The position numbers and the translations under genes were made by a program. Of a stretch of 64,000 nt of DNA, positions 43,269 through 51,064 are shown piece by piece. The stretch is taken from assembly GCA_964219355.1 (NCBI GenBank), contig CAXPOZ010000004.1, positions 372,001 to 436,000 on the forward strand. Reading direction: 5' to 3'. Source of the stretch: Parvularcula sp964219355. Lineage in GTDB: Bacteria > Pseudomonadota > Alphaproteobacteria > Caulobacterales > Parvularculaceae. The notes under the pieces were generated by a model, which worked only from the letters and a program-made list of their open reading frames with translations, made no database searches and had not been told where the DNA came from. Positions within the stretch are counted from its first letter, which is position 1. Every line of letters starts with the position of its first letter.

Positions 43269-43271
43269 GTG

Positions 43272-43330
43272 GCCTATCGCTTCGCTACTTGAGGCCTTTT
43301 TGCCCAGCCTACCGCTTCGCTACATGAGGC
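43272..43330 (+). repeat. Two tandem near-identical 24-nt repeats
   Basis: 43272-43295 and 43307-43330 both have the form GCCTA-y-CGCTTCGCTAC-w-TGAGGC, with two mismatches between them, offset by 35 nt. Each is bounded by GCCT and AGGC, so each can fold into a small hairpin. The stretch lies between a terminator and the F0 operon; I see no other copy in the window. Confidence 0.6.
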
Positions 43331-43456
43331 TTGTGTGCATCTGCACAATTCTCTGAACGCCTTGTGAGCACATTATATTGACGCCCCAGTCAGGCACCGT
43401 TAGACGGCTCCAAATTTCGATGTTGCGTGAGGGTTCTCCTCACGAGATTTACCGCT

Positions 43457-43801
43457 ATGAGCGATGCTCCAGAGCCAAGCCAACAGTCCTTCAAGGATCT
43501 GGAGGCAAGGATTGAAAAGGGTCGCGAAAAGGCGGGCCTGAACCCGCCCCGGGCGCGCAGAAGCGCGACAGGACAGGCGGGTCGAGCCTATCACGCAAGC
43601 ATCGGATTTGTTGTGAGCACACTTGTCGGCACGGCGCTCGGCTTCGGCCTTGGCACCCTCGCCGGCAATCGGGTTGTCGGCTTAATGCTCGGCCTTGCGC
43701 TCGGATTTGCCGCGGGACTCCGCGAACTGATCCGTATCGCGAAGGACGATCAGGCCGAAAATGATAAGGAACGGGACGGCAATGGCCGGAGCACTGATTG
43801 A
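43457..43801 (+). CDS. atpI: AtpI/AtpZ-type F0F1 ATP synthase assembly protein
   Basis: About 114 aa. A charged N-terminus (QQSFKDLEARIEKGREKAG) is followed by two hydrophobic helices (ASIGFVVSTLVGTALGFGLGTLAG and VVGLMLGLALGFAAGLRELI) and a hydrophilic tail. This is the AtpI/AtpZ pattern; the family helps assemble the c-ring of F0. It sits directly upstream of atpB, as in other bacteria, and overlaps its start by about 20 nt. The ATG at 43457 is chosen for family length; a ribosome-binding site is not obvious. Confidence 0.85.
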   Translation: MSDAPEPSQQSFKDLEARIEKGREKAGLNPPRARRSATGQAGRAYHASIGFVVSTLVGTALGFGLGTLAGNRVVGLMLGLALGFAAGLRELIRIAKDDQAENDKERDGNGRSTD

Positions 43802-44633
43802 CGGACTGGCGCAACTGCTGCGCAACACGCCATTGATGAACCCGGCCCGGGCGGAAGGACCGCTCGAGCAATTCGAGATCGTGCGTCTCATCCCCCTGCC
43901 CGTAAATGCTCACGGCCCGATCGATCTGTCGATCACGAACTCCACGCTGTGGATGTTCATCGGGATCGGCACCGCGATCCTTTTCTTCACCCTTGCGACC
44001 CGCCGTCTCCAGCTTGTCCCTGGCGGCATGCAGTCCATGGGTGAGATGGTCTATGAATTCATCTCCAAGATGCTGCGCGATGCGGTCGGTGAAGAAGGCC
44101 GCGCCTTCTTCCCTTATATTTTCACGCTTTTCGTCTTCATCTTCATGTCGAATTTCCTCGGCCTGTTGCCCACCATTCCGGGCACGCCGCATGGCTGGCA
44201 TGTCTTCACCCCGACCAGCCACATCATCGTCACCATCACGCTGGCGATGCTGTCGATCCTCATCGTGCTGATCGTCGGTTTCGTGAAGAACGGCCTTGGC
44301 TTCCTCAAGCTCTTCGTGCCGTCCGGTGTGCCGTGGTGGCTGATGCCGCTGATCACGCCGATTGAGATCATTTCCTTCCTGTCGCGCCCGATCAGCCTTT
44401 CGGTTCGTCTTTTCGCCAACATGCTGGCGGGTCACATGGTCCTCAAAGTCTTCGCGGGCTTCGTGACGGGCCTGATCGCCGCGGGCGGCGCGCTGACGGC
44501 GCTTGCCATCGTCCCGCTCTTCGGCATGGTCGGCATCTTCATTCTCGAATTCCTGGTGGCGTTTCTGCAAGCCTTCGTCTTCGCGGTCCTGAGCTGCGTG
44601 TACCTCAACGACGCCTTGCATCCGTCACACTAG
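43782..44633 (+). CDS. atpB: F0F1 ATP synthase subunit a
   Basis: About 283 aa. It forms the proton half-channels of F0. Seen are PLEQFEIVRLIPL near the N-terminus, FTLFVFIFMSNFLGLLPTIPG, and helix 4 with the essential Arg in LSRPISLSVRLFANMLAGHMVLKVF. The closing FVFAVLSCVYLNDALHP is conserved. I prefer the ATG at 43782 because AAGGAACGGG precedes it; ATGs at 43761 and 43836 are alternatives, the last giving a shorter N-terminus. First large gene of the a-c-b'-b operon, separate from the F1 genes as is usual in alphaproteobacteria. Confidence 0.95.
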   Translation: MAGALIDGLAQLLRNTPLMNPARAEGPLEQFEIVRLIPLPVNAHGPIDLSITNSTLWMFIGIGTAILFFTLATRRLQLVPGGMQSMGEMVYEFISKMLRDAVGEEGRAFFPYIFTLFVFIFMSNFLGLLPTIPGTPHGWHVFTPTSHIIVTITLAMLSILIVLIVGFVKNGLGFLKLFVPSGVPWWLMPLITPIEIISFLSRPISLSVRLFANMLAGHMVLKVFAGFVTGLIAAGGALTALAIVPLFGMVGIFILEFLVAFLQAFVFAVLSCVYLNDALHPSH

Positions 44634-44699
44634 GGATAGTCATCACCTTCAACGCACTGACGAATAGCGGTGCAAAAGCTTCAAATCGGAGAAAACATC

Positions 44700-44927
44700 A
44701 TGGAAGCAGAAGCAGCAAAACTGATTGGCGCAGGCCTTGCCGTTCTTCCCCTTGCCGGTGTCGGCATCGGTCTGGGCATCCTGTTCGGTAACTTCCTGTC
44801 GGGCGCATTCCGCAACCCGTCAGCCAAAGCCGGTCTCACCTCTGACTTCTACATCGCCTTCGCGCTGACCGAAGCGACCGGCCTCTTCGGCCTCGTCGTC
44901 TCGCTCCTCATCCTGTTCGTATTCTGA
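44700..44927 (+). CDS. atpE: F0F1 ATP synthase subunit c
   Basis: 75 aa hairpin of two membrane helices with the polar loop AFRNPSAKAG. The ion-carrying carboxylate is Glu58 in FALTEATGLFG. The c-ring rotates as protons pass between this residue and subunit a. The residues around it do not show the extra polar set typical of Na+-binding c subunits, so proton use is likely. CGGAG lies before the ATG at 44700. Confidence 0.97.
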   Translation: MEAEAAKLIGAGLAVLPLAGVGIGLGILFGNFLSGAFRNPSAKAGLTSDFYIAFALTEATGLFGLVVSLLILFVF

Positions 44928-45007
44928 TTGCCCTGCCCGGGCTGGGCGCCTGATCTTTGAAGGATCGGCGTCCTCCCGGGCAGTTCTTGCTCTTGTAGGG
45001 AGTCGCC

Positions 45008-45592
45008 ATGCGTCCCGGTCTGATCATCTTCTCGACACTGCCGATGCTGTCTGGCGTCGCGCTGGCTGCTGCGCCTGCGGCAGACGGCGAAGACCATGGC
45101 AATAGTGGCGGCCTCCCGCAGCTGGAATTCGACACCTATCCGAGCCAGGTCTTCTGGCTCGTGATCACCTTCCTCATTCTCTATTTCCTCTGCGCGAAGG
45201 TCTTCCTGCCGCGCCTTGGCGGCATCATCGAAGAGCGGCGCAACCGCATCGCCGATGATTTCGATCAGGCGGCTGAGTTCAAGCGCCAGGCGGAAGAAGC
45301 AGAAGAAGCCTACAAAAAGTCCCTCGCCGACGCGAAAGCCCGCGCCGCCCAGATCGCCGCGGAGACGCGCGCCCAGATCGATGCGGAGATCGCTGAGCTG
45401 CAGGCCGAGACCGACAAGGAGCTCGAAGCTGAGCTCTCCGCCGCCGAAGAGCGCATCGCGAACACGACCAAAGCGGCCAATGCCGCCGTCCTCGAAGCCG
45501 CGCGCGAAACCACAAAGGCGCTCGTTGCCGCGCTCATCGACGAGACCCCGTCCGATGATGCGATCGACACCGCCCTCAACCACGCCGCTTAA
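45008..45592 (+). CDS. atpF': F0F1 ATP synthase subunit b'
   Basis: 194 aa. A leader-like N-terminus (MRPGLIIFSTLPMLSGVALAAAP) is followed by a membrane helix (SQVFWLVITFLILYFLCAKVFLPRLGGIIEERR) and a long Glu/Ala-rich stalk helix. The PQLEFDTYPSQVFWL stretch is typical of the b' (AtpG) type. Together with subunit b it forms the heterodimeric peripheral stalk found in alphaproteobacteria and photosynthetic bacteria. It lies between atpE and atpF. Confidence 0.92.
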   Translation: MRPGLIIFSTLPMLSGVALAAAPAADGEDHGNSGGLPQLEFDTYPSQVFWLVITFLILYFLCAKVFLPRLGGIIEERRNRIADDFDQAAEFKRQAEEAEEAYKKSLADAKARAAQIAAETRAQIDAEIAELQAETDKELEAELSAAEERIANTTKAANAAVLEAARETTKALVAALIDETPSDDAIDTALNHAA

Positions 45593-45610
45593 CCCGGCTG
45601 GAGACTGATT

Positions 45611-46213
45611 ATGTTCGTTCAGCACGAAGAAGAGCATCCGGCGCAAGAAACGCATGGGGACCATCCCGGCGAAGAGCTGATCGAAGCTGTTCATCACGAA
45701 GATGACCCAGCAGCCCATGATGTGCCCCTTCTTGAAGACACGTCACTCTGGGTCCTCGTTGCTTTCCTCATCGTCGTCGGTATCGCGCTTTATGCCGGTG
45801 TGCCGAAGATCGTCGGCGGCATGTTCAAGAAGCGTGCGGACGGCGTTCGCGAACAGCTCGACGAAGCCCGCTCGCTTCGCGAAGAAGCCCAGCGCATGCT
45901 GGCCGACTTCCAGAAGCGCCAGCGTGAAGCTGAAGCCGAAGCTGAAGGCATTATCGATCAGGCCAAGCGCGATGCGAAAATCATGGCGCAGGAAGCCCGT
46001 ACCAAGATGGATGAGCAACTCGCTCGCCGCCGCAAGGCTGCCGAGGAGCGCATCGCCCGCGCCGAAGCGCAAGCGATCTCGGAAATCCGTGGCAAGACGG
46101 CGGACCTCGCAGTGGCTGCTGCCAGCTCGATCATCAAAGACCGGATGGATACGAGCGCCCAGAGCGCGCTGATCGACAAGGCGATCGCCGATGTCGGCAA
46201 CCGGCTGAACTAA
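45611..46213 (+). CDS. atpF: F0F1 ATP synthase subunit b
   Basis: 200 aa. A His/Glu-rich N-terminal extension of about 45 residues (HEEEHPAQETHGDHPGEE) precedes the membrane helix (SLWVLVAFLIVVGIALYAGVPK). The stalk coiled coil follows (LDEARSLREEAQRMLADFQKRQREAE). The extension is longer and more acidic than in E. coli b and would lie on the periplasmic side. It pairs with b' and ends the operon; an intrinsic terminator follows at 46239. Confidence 0.93.
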   Translation: MFVQHEEEHPAQETHGDHPGEELIEAVHHEDDPAAHDVPLLEDTSLWVLVAFLIVVGIALYAGVPKIVGGMFKKRADGVREQLDEARSLREEAQRMLADFQKRQREAEAEAEGIIDQAKRDAKIMAQEARTKMDEQLARRRKAAEERIARAEAQAISEIRGKTADLAVAAASSIIKDRMDTSAQSALIDKAIADVGNRLN

Positions 46214-46238
46214 GCCGTCAGCCCACTTCACGAAATTC

Positions 46239-46269
46239 AAAAAGCCCCGGCCCGCGCGCCGGGGTTTTT
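46239..46269 (+). terminator. Bidirectional intrinsic terminator between atpF and the BCCT gene
   Basis: CCCCGG (46245-46250) and CCGGGG (46259-46264) form the stem, extended by flanking A/T pairs and closed by an 8-nt loop. T5 follows on the plus strand; A runs on the other side give T on the minus strand, so it can stop both the F0 operon and the BCCT gene. Confidence 0.8.
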
Positions 46270-47800
46270 ATTTTGTCGGACCGGTAGGTACGCCCGCATC
46301 TTTGCCGGTCGAAGATTTTCTGTGCGGATCAAAGATCCGCCCCTCTTTGATATGCTGCCAGCTCACCGCGATGGCCTGCGCCATCAGAAGGATGGTCAGC
46401 GGTATCGCGCCCGTCACCGCAAAAGCGCGCGTGACGGTCTGGCCCTGCGCCGAGAGAACTGCCCCCGCTGTCAGCACCGAGATGATCACGCCCCAGTAAA
46501 GCCGCTCAGGCACGGGCGGGCTTGCCGCCCCACGCGAGAACATGGCCAGCACATAAGCGCCGCTATCGGCGCTCGTCAGCAGGAAGACAAAGACCAGCAG
46601 GAAAGCGATCCCCTGCACCACCCGTGTCATGGGCAGGTGCTCGAGGAGCGCATAGGTCGCCGCAGGCGCGGTATCGAAATTGGTGACACCCAGATCTGCC
46701 CCCGCTGCCGTCAGGCTGAGCGCCGTGCCGCCGAAGATCGAGAACCAGACAAGCGTCACGGCAACGGGCACCAGCACCACGCCGCCGACAAATTCGCGAA
46801 GCGACCGTCCCCGGCTGATCCTTGCAATGAAGACCCCGACAAAAGGCGTCCAGGCGATCCACCAGAGGAAATAGGTCAGCGACCAGGCCCGAGTCCAATC
46901 CCGCCCCTCGCCTTCTGGCCGCAGCGTGACGGAAAGCGAGAAGAACCGCTCGCCATAGGCTTTGATGGAGGAGAAAAAGGTCGAGATGATCTCGCCCGTC
47001 GGCCCCATCACGAAGACAAACCCCGCAAGCATCAGCGCAAGGACGAGATTGATATTTGACAAGATGGCGATGCCGCGGCGCAGGCCCCTTGCCGCCGAAA
47101 ATAAAAAGACGGCGGAGAGAATGAGGAGCAGGATCATCTGCACGCCCGGCCCGCTCTTGATCTTCCCGTCGCTGATCAGCTCGGTCCCGGCGCCCATCTG
47201 GATGATGCCCTGCCCGATCGAGGCGACGATTCCGAAGATGACGGCAAGAATGGCGAGCCAGTCGATCAGCCGCCGCATCTTTACTCGATGGTCCGGGAAT
47301 GGCGCGCTCGGCAGCGGCGCTTCCTTACGCCCGGCACTGATCGCCACCGCGAGCGCGGCCACCGCATAGACGGCCCAGGCATGGATCGACCAGTGGAACT
47401 GGGTCAGGGCCAGCGCCTCGAACCGCGCGGCCGGGGTTGCGGCCTCCGGCCCGCCGGGCGGCGGGTTGAGATAGAAGATCAGCGGCTCTGCTGCGCCCCA
47501 GAAAACGAGCCCCGCGCCCATGCCGGCAGCGAACAGCATCGCAAACCATGTGACCGTGCGGAATTCGGGCCGCGCCTCACGTCCGCCAATGCGCAGCCTG
47601 CCGACCGGCAGCACCGCCACGGCAAGGCAGAAGAGGATTGCCCCGCCCGTTGCCACAAGCGTCAGCCAGTCGAAATAACGGAAGAACCATGCGGAGGCGG
47701 CGAGCAGCGCGGAACTTGTGACACCCGGCAACAGCATGCTCAGTATAGCAACTAAAGCAATTACCGCATGGGGAAGAAACTCCTTGCGGAGTAAAGTCAC
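46268..47800 (-). CDS. BCCT family transporter (betaine/carnitine/choline type)
   Basis: 510 aa with about twelve membrane helices. The BCCT signature MLFAAGMGAGLVFWGAAEPL is present, as are the Trp-rich segment TYFLWWIAWTPFVGVFIARISRGRSLREFVGG and FLLTSADSGAYVLAMF. It imports trimethylammonium compounds or related osmolytes with Na+ or H+. The start is GTG at 47800, which overlaps the SURF1 stop (GTGA), so it is translationally coupled to a cytochrome oxidase assembly gene, an odd partnership. The substrate cannot be fixed from sequence. Confidence 0.9.
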   Translation of the reverse strand: MTLLRKEFLPHAVIALVAILSMLLPGVTSSALLAASAWFFRYFDWLTLVATGGAILFCLAVAVLPVGRLRIGGREARPEFRTVTWFAMLFAAGMGAGLVFWGAAEPLIFYLNPPPGGPEAATPAARFEALALTQFHWSIHAWAVYAVAALAVAISAGRKEAPLPSAPFPDHRVKMRRLIDWLAILAVIFGIVASIGQGIIQMGAGTELISDGKIKSGPGVQMILLLILSAVFLFSAARGLRRGIAILSNINLVLALMLAGFVFVMGPTGEIISTFFSSIKAYGERFFSLSVTLRPEGEGRDWTRAWSLTYFLWWIAWTPFVGVFIARISRGRSLREFVGGVVLVPVAVTLVWFSIFGGTALSLTAAGADLGVTNFDTAPAATYALLEHLPMTRVVQGIAFLLVFVFLLTSADSGAYVLAMFSRGAASPPVPERLYWGVIISVLTAGAVLSAQGQTVTRAFAVTGAIPLTILLMAQAIAVSWQHIKEGRIFDPHRKSSTGKDAGVPTGPTK

Positions 47801-48507
47801 GTCTTTCTGGTCGTCGACCGCATCATCAGACCATAGATGAAGATCAGCCCGATGGCCAATCCGTACCAGGTCATCGCATACCCAAGGTGATTATTGGGAA
47901 AATCAACACGGCTCGTCCCGCCGAGCGGCCGCTCGCCTGCGCCCGCATTATCGCTGCGCTCGATATAAAACGCCTCTTCGGGGGGCATATCGCCAAAGAG
48001 CCAGGCAATCAGCCCTTCGGGATCGCGGGCATAAAAGATCCCCTCTTCACGGTCAGGCACCGGCGTCAGCGATTTGGCAAGCCCGGTCAGAGTCTCGCTC
48101 TTTCGGTAAATGCCGATCATCTCCGCAGGCAGATGAAATGTGTAATCCGCGCCCTTCTCGCCAGAGGGCACAAAGCCGTGATTGACCGGCAGCTCGCCGC
48201 CATCGGGCAGGCGCACCAGCGTGAAGACGAAATAGCCGGGCGTGCCCTCCCAACTGCCAGAGACATGCGCGATCCGCCCACCGCGCCCTTCGGCGGGAAA
48301 GCGGACGGCCTGCCACTCGCGGGCCTCGGACGGCATCTCGAAAAGCTCGGTAAGACTGACGGGCTCAGCGGACATCCGCGCCTCAACGGTCGCGATGAGA
48401 TCTTCTTTCCAGTGAAGGCGTTTGACCTGCCACGTGCCGAGCGAGACCAGCACGATCACGGCGGCCAGAACCATTGCGGACAGGACGGGACGGCGGAGCG
48501 GATTCAC
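47797..48507 (-). CDS. SURF1 family cytochrome c oxidase assembly protein
   Basis: About 236 aa with two membrane helices, one at each end (VLSAMVLAAVIVLVSLGTWQVKRLHW and YAMTWYGLAIGLIFIYGLMM), enclosing a periplasmic domain with NHGFVPSGEKG. SURF1 helps insert heme a into oxidase subunit I. The GTG at 48507 overlaps the DUF983 stop in a GTGA and begins VNPLRRPV; this is much better than the longer open frame. It forms the operon ctaE-DUF983-SURF1-BCCT. Confidence 0.92.
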   Translation of the reverse strand: MNPLRRPVLSAMVLAAVIVLVSLGTWQVKRLHWKEDLIATVEARMSAEPVSLTELFEMPSEAREWQAVRFPAEGRGGRIAHVSGSWEGTPGYFVFTLVRLPDGGELPVNHGFVPSGEKGADYTFHLPAEMIGIYRKSETLTGLAKSLTPVPDREEGIFYARDPEGLIAWLFGDMPPEEAFYIERSDNAGAGERPLGGTSRVDFPNNHLGYAMTWYGLAIGLIFIYGLMMRSTTRKT

Positions 48508-48887
48508 TCTTCGTCGACCCGGCCTTCGGCGGCCTTGTTGCGGTATTGCAGCGCGACCAGCGTCGCCTTCATCGGACGCAGGAGCATGAAGGTCAGCCCG
48601 ATCGTGATCGCGAATGCTAGCAAGAGAACGAGCCAGGCCGGCGCCCCAAACATGAACCTTAGGATGAAGGCGAAGAGCACACCGACGAAACCGGTGATAA
48701 ATATGACGAACACGGCCGGTCCGTCGCCCGTATCGGCTTTGGCGTAATCGAGCCCGCAGGACGGGCAATGCGTCTTCAGCTTGAGAAAGCCGTCATAAAG
48801 CGCGCCTTGCCCGCAACGGGGGCATTTGCCCCCCATTCCGGCAGCCATGGGAGAGACCGGCGGATAATAATCGTCCTCGTCCGCCAT
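48504..48887 (-). CDS. DUF983 family membrane protein
   Basis: 127 aa. A Cys4 zinc-ribbon-like pair (CPRCGQGALYDGF and CPSCGLDY) is followed by two membrane helices (AVFVIFITGFVGVLFAFIL and AWLVLLLAFAITIGLTFMLL). The family is regularly found next to cytochrome oxidase subunit III genes in alphaproteobacteria; its role is not known but assembly of the oxidase is a fair guess. It starts 17 nt after ctaE ends. Confidence 0.9.
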   Translation of the reverse strand: MADEDDYYPPVSPMAAGMGGKCPRCGQGALYDGFLKLKTHCPSCGLDYAKADTGDGPAVFVIFITGFVGVLFAFILRFMFGAPAWLVLLLAFAITIGLTFMLLRPMKATLVALQYRNKAAEGRVDEE

Positions 48888-48904
48888 ATCGTCCTTCCCG
48901 TTGA

Positions 48905-49831
48905 TTAGCTGAGCATGCCCTGATTGCCGAGGATGTAGATCATCGCGAACAGGAAGAGCCAGACAACGTCAACGAAGTGCCAGTACCAGGCGGCAGCTTC
49001 GAAGCCGAAGTGACGGTCCTTGGTGAACTGACCGGCAAGGCCGCGGAACAGGCAGACGATCAGGAACAGCGTGCCGACCAGAACGTGGAAGCCGTGGAAG
49101 CCTGTCGCCATGAAGAAGGTCGAGCCATAGATCGACCCGCCATTGAACGCGAAGAGGTTCTGGCTCAGCGCCTCATAATATTCGATGACCTGGAACATGC
49201 TGAAGACAACGCCCAGCGCAATGGTCGCCACCATGCCCCAGACGAAACCGTCTTTGTCATCAACTGTCAGAGCATGGTGAGCCCAAGTCACAGTCGTGCC
49301 CGACAGCAGAAGGATCACGGTGTTGACGAAAGGCAGGCCCCATGGGCTCAGCGTCTCAACACCCGTGGGCGGCCATTCGCCACCCAGCGCGTGGAATTTC
49401 GCGTCATTCTGCAGATAGGCCGGCAGGCCTTCGGCGTTCAGCATCTGCGTGCCGTCAGCAAGCAGGATCGCATCCGCAGCTTCGGGATAAAGTGCACCGG
49501 CGAAGAACGCCCAGAACCACGCAACGAAGAACATGACCTCGGAAAGGATGAACAGGACCATGCCGTAGCGCAGGCCGATCCGGACGACATCGGAGGTGTT
49601 CTCCCCGCGCATCGATTCTTTTGCGACATCCGTCCACCAGCCGGCCATGGTGAAGAGCACACCGATAAAGCCGATCACGAACAGCCACGGACCGGACAGG
49701 CCAAACAGCTGTTGCTCGGAGTACCGCCAGACAATGAGACCCAGCATCATGACGCAAGCAGTTGCTGCGCCGACAAGCGGCCAAGGGCTGGGATTTACGA
49801 GGTGATAATCGTGTTTGACGTCGCCGGCCAT
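48905..49831 (-). CDS. ctaE: Cytochrome c oxidase subunit III
   Basis: About 308 aa, seven membrane helices. Family stretches are HDYHLVNPSPWPLVGA, the helix containing GLRYGMVLFILSEVMFFVAWFWAFF, VNTVILLLSGTTVTWAHHAL, and HGFHVLVGTLFLIVCLFR with AAWYWHFVDVVWLFLF. It stabilises the catalytic subunit I of the aa3-type oxidase. The ATG at 49831 gives the usual MAGDVKHDYH start. Oxidase subunits I and II are not in the window. Confidence 0.95.
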   Translation of the reverse strand: MAGDVKHDYHLVNPSPWPLVGAATACVMMLGLIVWRYSEQQLFGLSGPWLFVIGFIGVLFTMAGWWTDVAKESMRGENTSDVVRIGLRYGMVLFILSEVMFFVAWFWAFFAGALYPEAADAILLADGTQMLNAEGLPAYLQNDAKFHALGGEWPPTGVETLSPWGLPFVNTVILLLSGTTVTWAHHALTVDDKDGFVWGMVATIALGVVFSMFQVIEYYEALSQNLFAFNGGSIYGSTFFMATGFHGFHVLVGTLFLIVCLFRGLAGQFTKDRHFGFEAAAWYWHFVDVVWLFLFAMIYILGNQGMLS

Positions 49832-49974
49832 GTTCGTCCGTTCGTGTTGTGAGGCCGTGAAAGATGTCACGGCGGTAAGACATAGTTGGCGAGGGGATTA
49901 CCGCCGGTCTTTGCCAAGATCAAATAGGTTTTGGAGGATTTTCCCGCGCAGATCGACGCGGGGAGTGGTCCGGC

Positions 49975-50268
49975 TCAGCTCTGCTCAGGATGCAGATGCG
50001 GATTGGTCTTCTCGATGGTCGTGCGGATGACCTTCGGGCACCGATCCTTGAAGCGGACCATATTGCGATCCACCATCGGCGATTTCCGGCGAATAAAGCG
50101 CACAAGCTTTTGAACGGACCGGAAATATGGCGCCAACAGCGCAAGCCCAATCGCGATCAGAAGAATGCCCGGGATGGGGGTCGGAAGAACAACGATGCCG
50201 AATAGAACAAGAATGCTGCCGACCAGCTTGTGAATCAAAGCCAGAAAACTCGCCGCAAACGGTTCCAC
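49975..50268 (-). CDS. PGPGW-like small membrane protein
   Basis: 97 aa. One or two hydrophobic helices (ASFLALIHKLVGSILVLFGIVVLPTPIPG and ILLIAIGLALLAPYF) enclose a PTPIPG turn like that of the PGPGW family of putative transmembrane proteins. A basic cytoplasmic tail follows (RSVQKLVRFIRRKSP). The start is GTG at 50268 with GGAG nearby. Function unknown; it may be co-transcribed toward ctaE but is separated from it by about 140 nt. Confidence 0.65.
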   Translation of the reverse strand: MEPFAASFLALIHKLVGSILVLFGIVVLPTPIPGILLIAIGLALLAPYFRSVQKLVRFIRRKSPMVDRNMVRFKDRCPKVIRTTIEKTNPHLHPEQS

Positions 50269-50442
50269 ACGCGCTCCACAGGTTTAAGCCCGGATATAAT
50301 CACAATCCCTGAGGCAAGGAAAGTACCACAAGCTCATCTCACTCTCCTTAACGCGGAGAGCAACTCTCAAGGCTTCCAGTTAAGCCCCGCCGGACCAGCC
50401 CGCTAGGGGCTGATTTCGGCCAAGTTGTGACGATTAGCTTAA

Positions 50443-50949
50443 TTATTGTCCGGACTTGAGGGCTGGCGTCATCATGACGCTGACTTTCTCAATGGCCAGC
50501 GCAACGCCATCAGCCGGAGAATTGGTCATGAGGTCGTCCCAGCGATCCCCTGCCTCGAGGCTGACCGATGTCCCCATGACGCCACCATTTTCATAATAGG
50601 CGCAGACGTAAGGAATTTTCTGTGAGGACACGTCCATCGCCTGAAGCATGCCGACAATCTGCTCAACTGTGTATCCTTCGGCAACGAGGCCTTCCATGAT
50701 CCGTTCAAGCTGGCCCTGATCTTCAATCCCCGGCAGCATCCGGCCAAGAAGAACCCATTCGGCTTGCGTCAGCGCACCGCCCATGACGCCGGTGCCGCAG
50801 GCGCAGCCGCCAAATGCCTGCCGGTCATTATAGCCCTGCGACTTCACGTCCTTTTCGCAATAGGCGGCAAATCCGGCCGCCGTGTCTTGCGCCTGCGCAG
50901 CGCCAGCGACGGCAAAAATGCCCCCGGCGGCGATCATCAGTTTTCTCAT
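50443..50949 (-). CDS. Uncharacterised exported protein with three short Cys motifs
   Basis: About 168 aa. The start MRKLMIAAGGIFAVAGAAQAQ is a signal peptide with an AQA cleavage site. The mature region carries AYCEKDVK, GGCACGTGVMG and PYVCAYYE, four Cys in all, and a helical stretch LGRMLPGIEDQGQLERIMEGL. I do not recognise a family. The ATG at 50949 is chosen because GGGGAG lies eight bases upstream and it starts the signal peptide; the frame stays open upstream into the ubiD promoter region. Divergent from ubiD. Confidence 0.7.
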   Translation of the reverse strand: MRKLMIAAGGIFAVAGAAQAQDTAAGFAAYCEKDVKSQGYNDRQAFGGCACGTGVMGGALTQAEWVLLGRMLPGIEDQGQLERIMEGLVAEGYTVEQIVGMLQAMDVSSQKIPYVCAYYENGGVMGTSVSLEAGDRWDDLMTNSPADGVALAIEKVSVMMTPALKSGQ

Positions 50950-51064
50950 GAGAAAGCTCCCCTCATCATACCCCATAGGCGGGCAATTCTGCGTCAGGAC
51001 GCCGCATACTGCAAGCGGCACTGCGCCGCCTTTCCGCGAACGCAAAACCCCGCCATAGAGCGCC

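Noticed and set aside
43491..44621. A 376-codon minus-strand frame across atpI-atpB
   Set aside because: Antisense to two confidently identified F0 genes; highly charged, low-complexity translation.
49943..49962. CCCGCG/CGCGGG dyad downstream of the PGPGW-like gene
   Set aside because: A short stem with no T tract on either strand; too weak to call a terminator.
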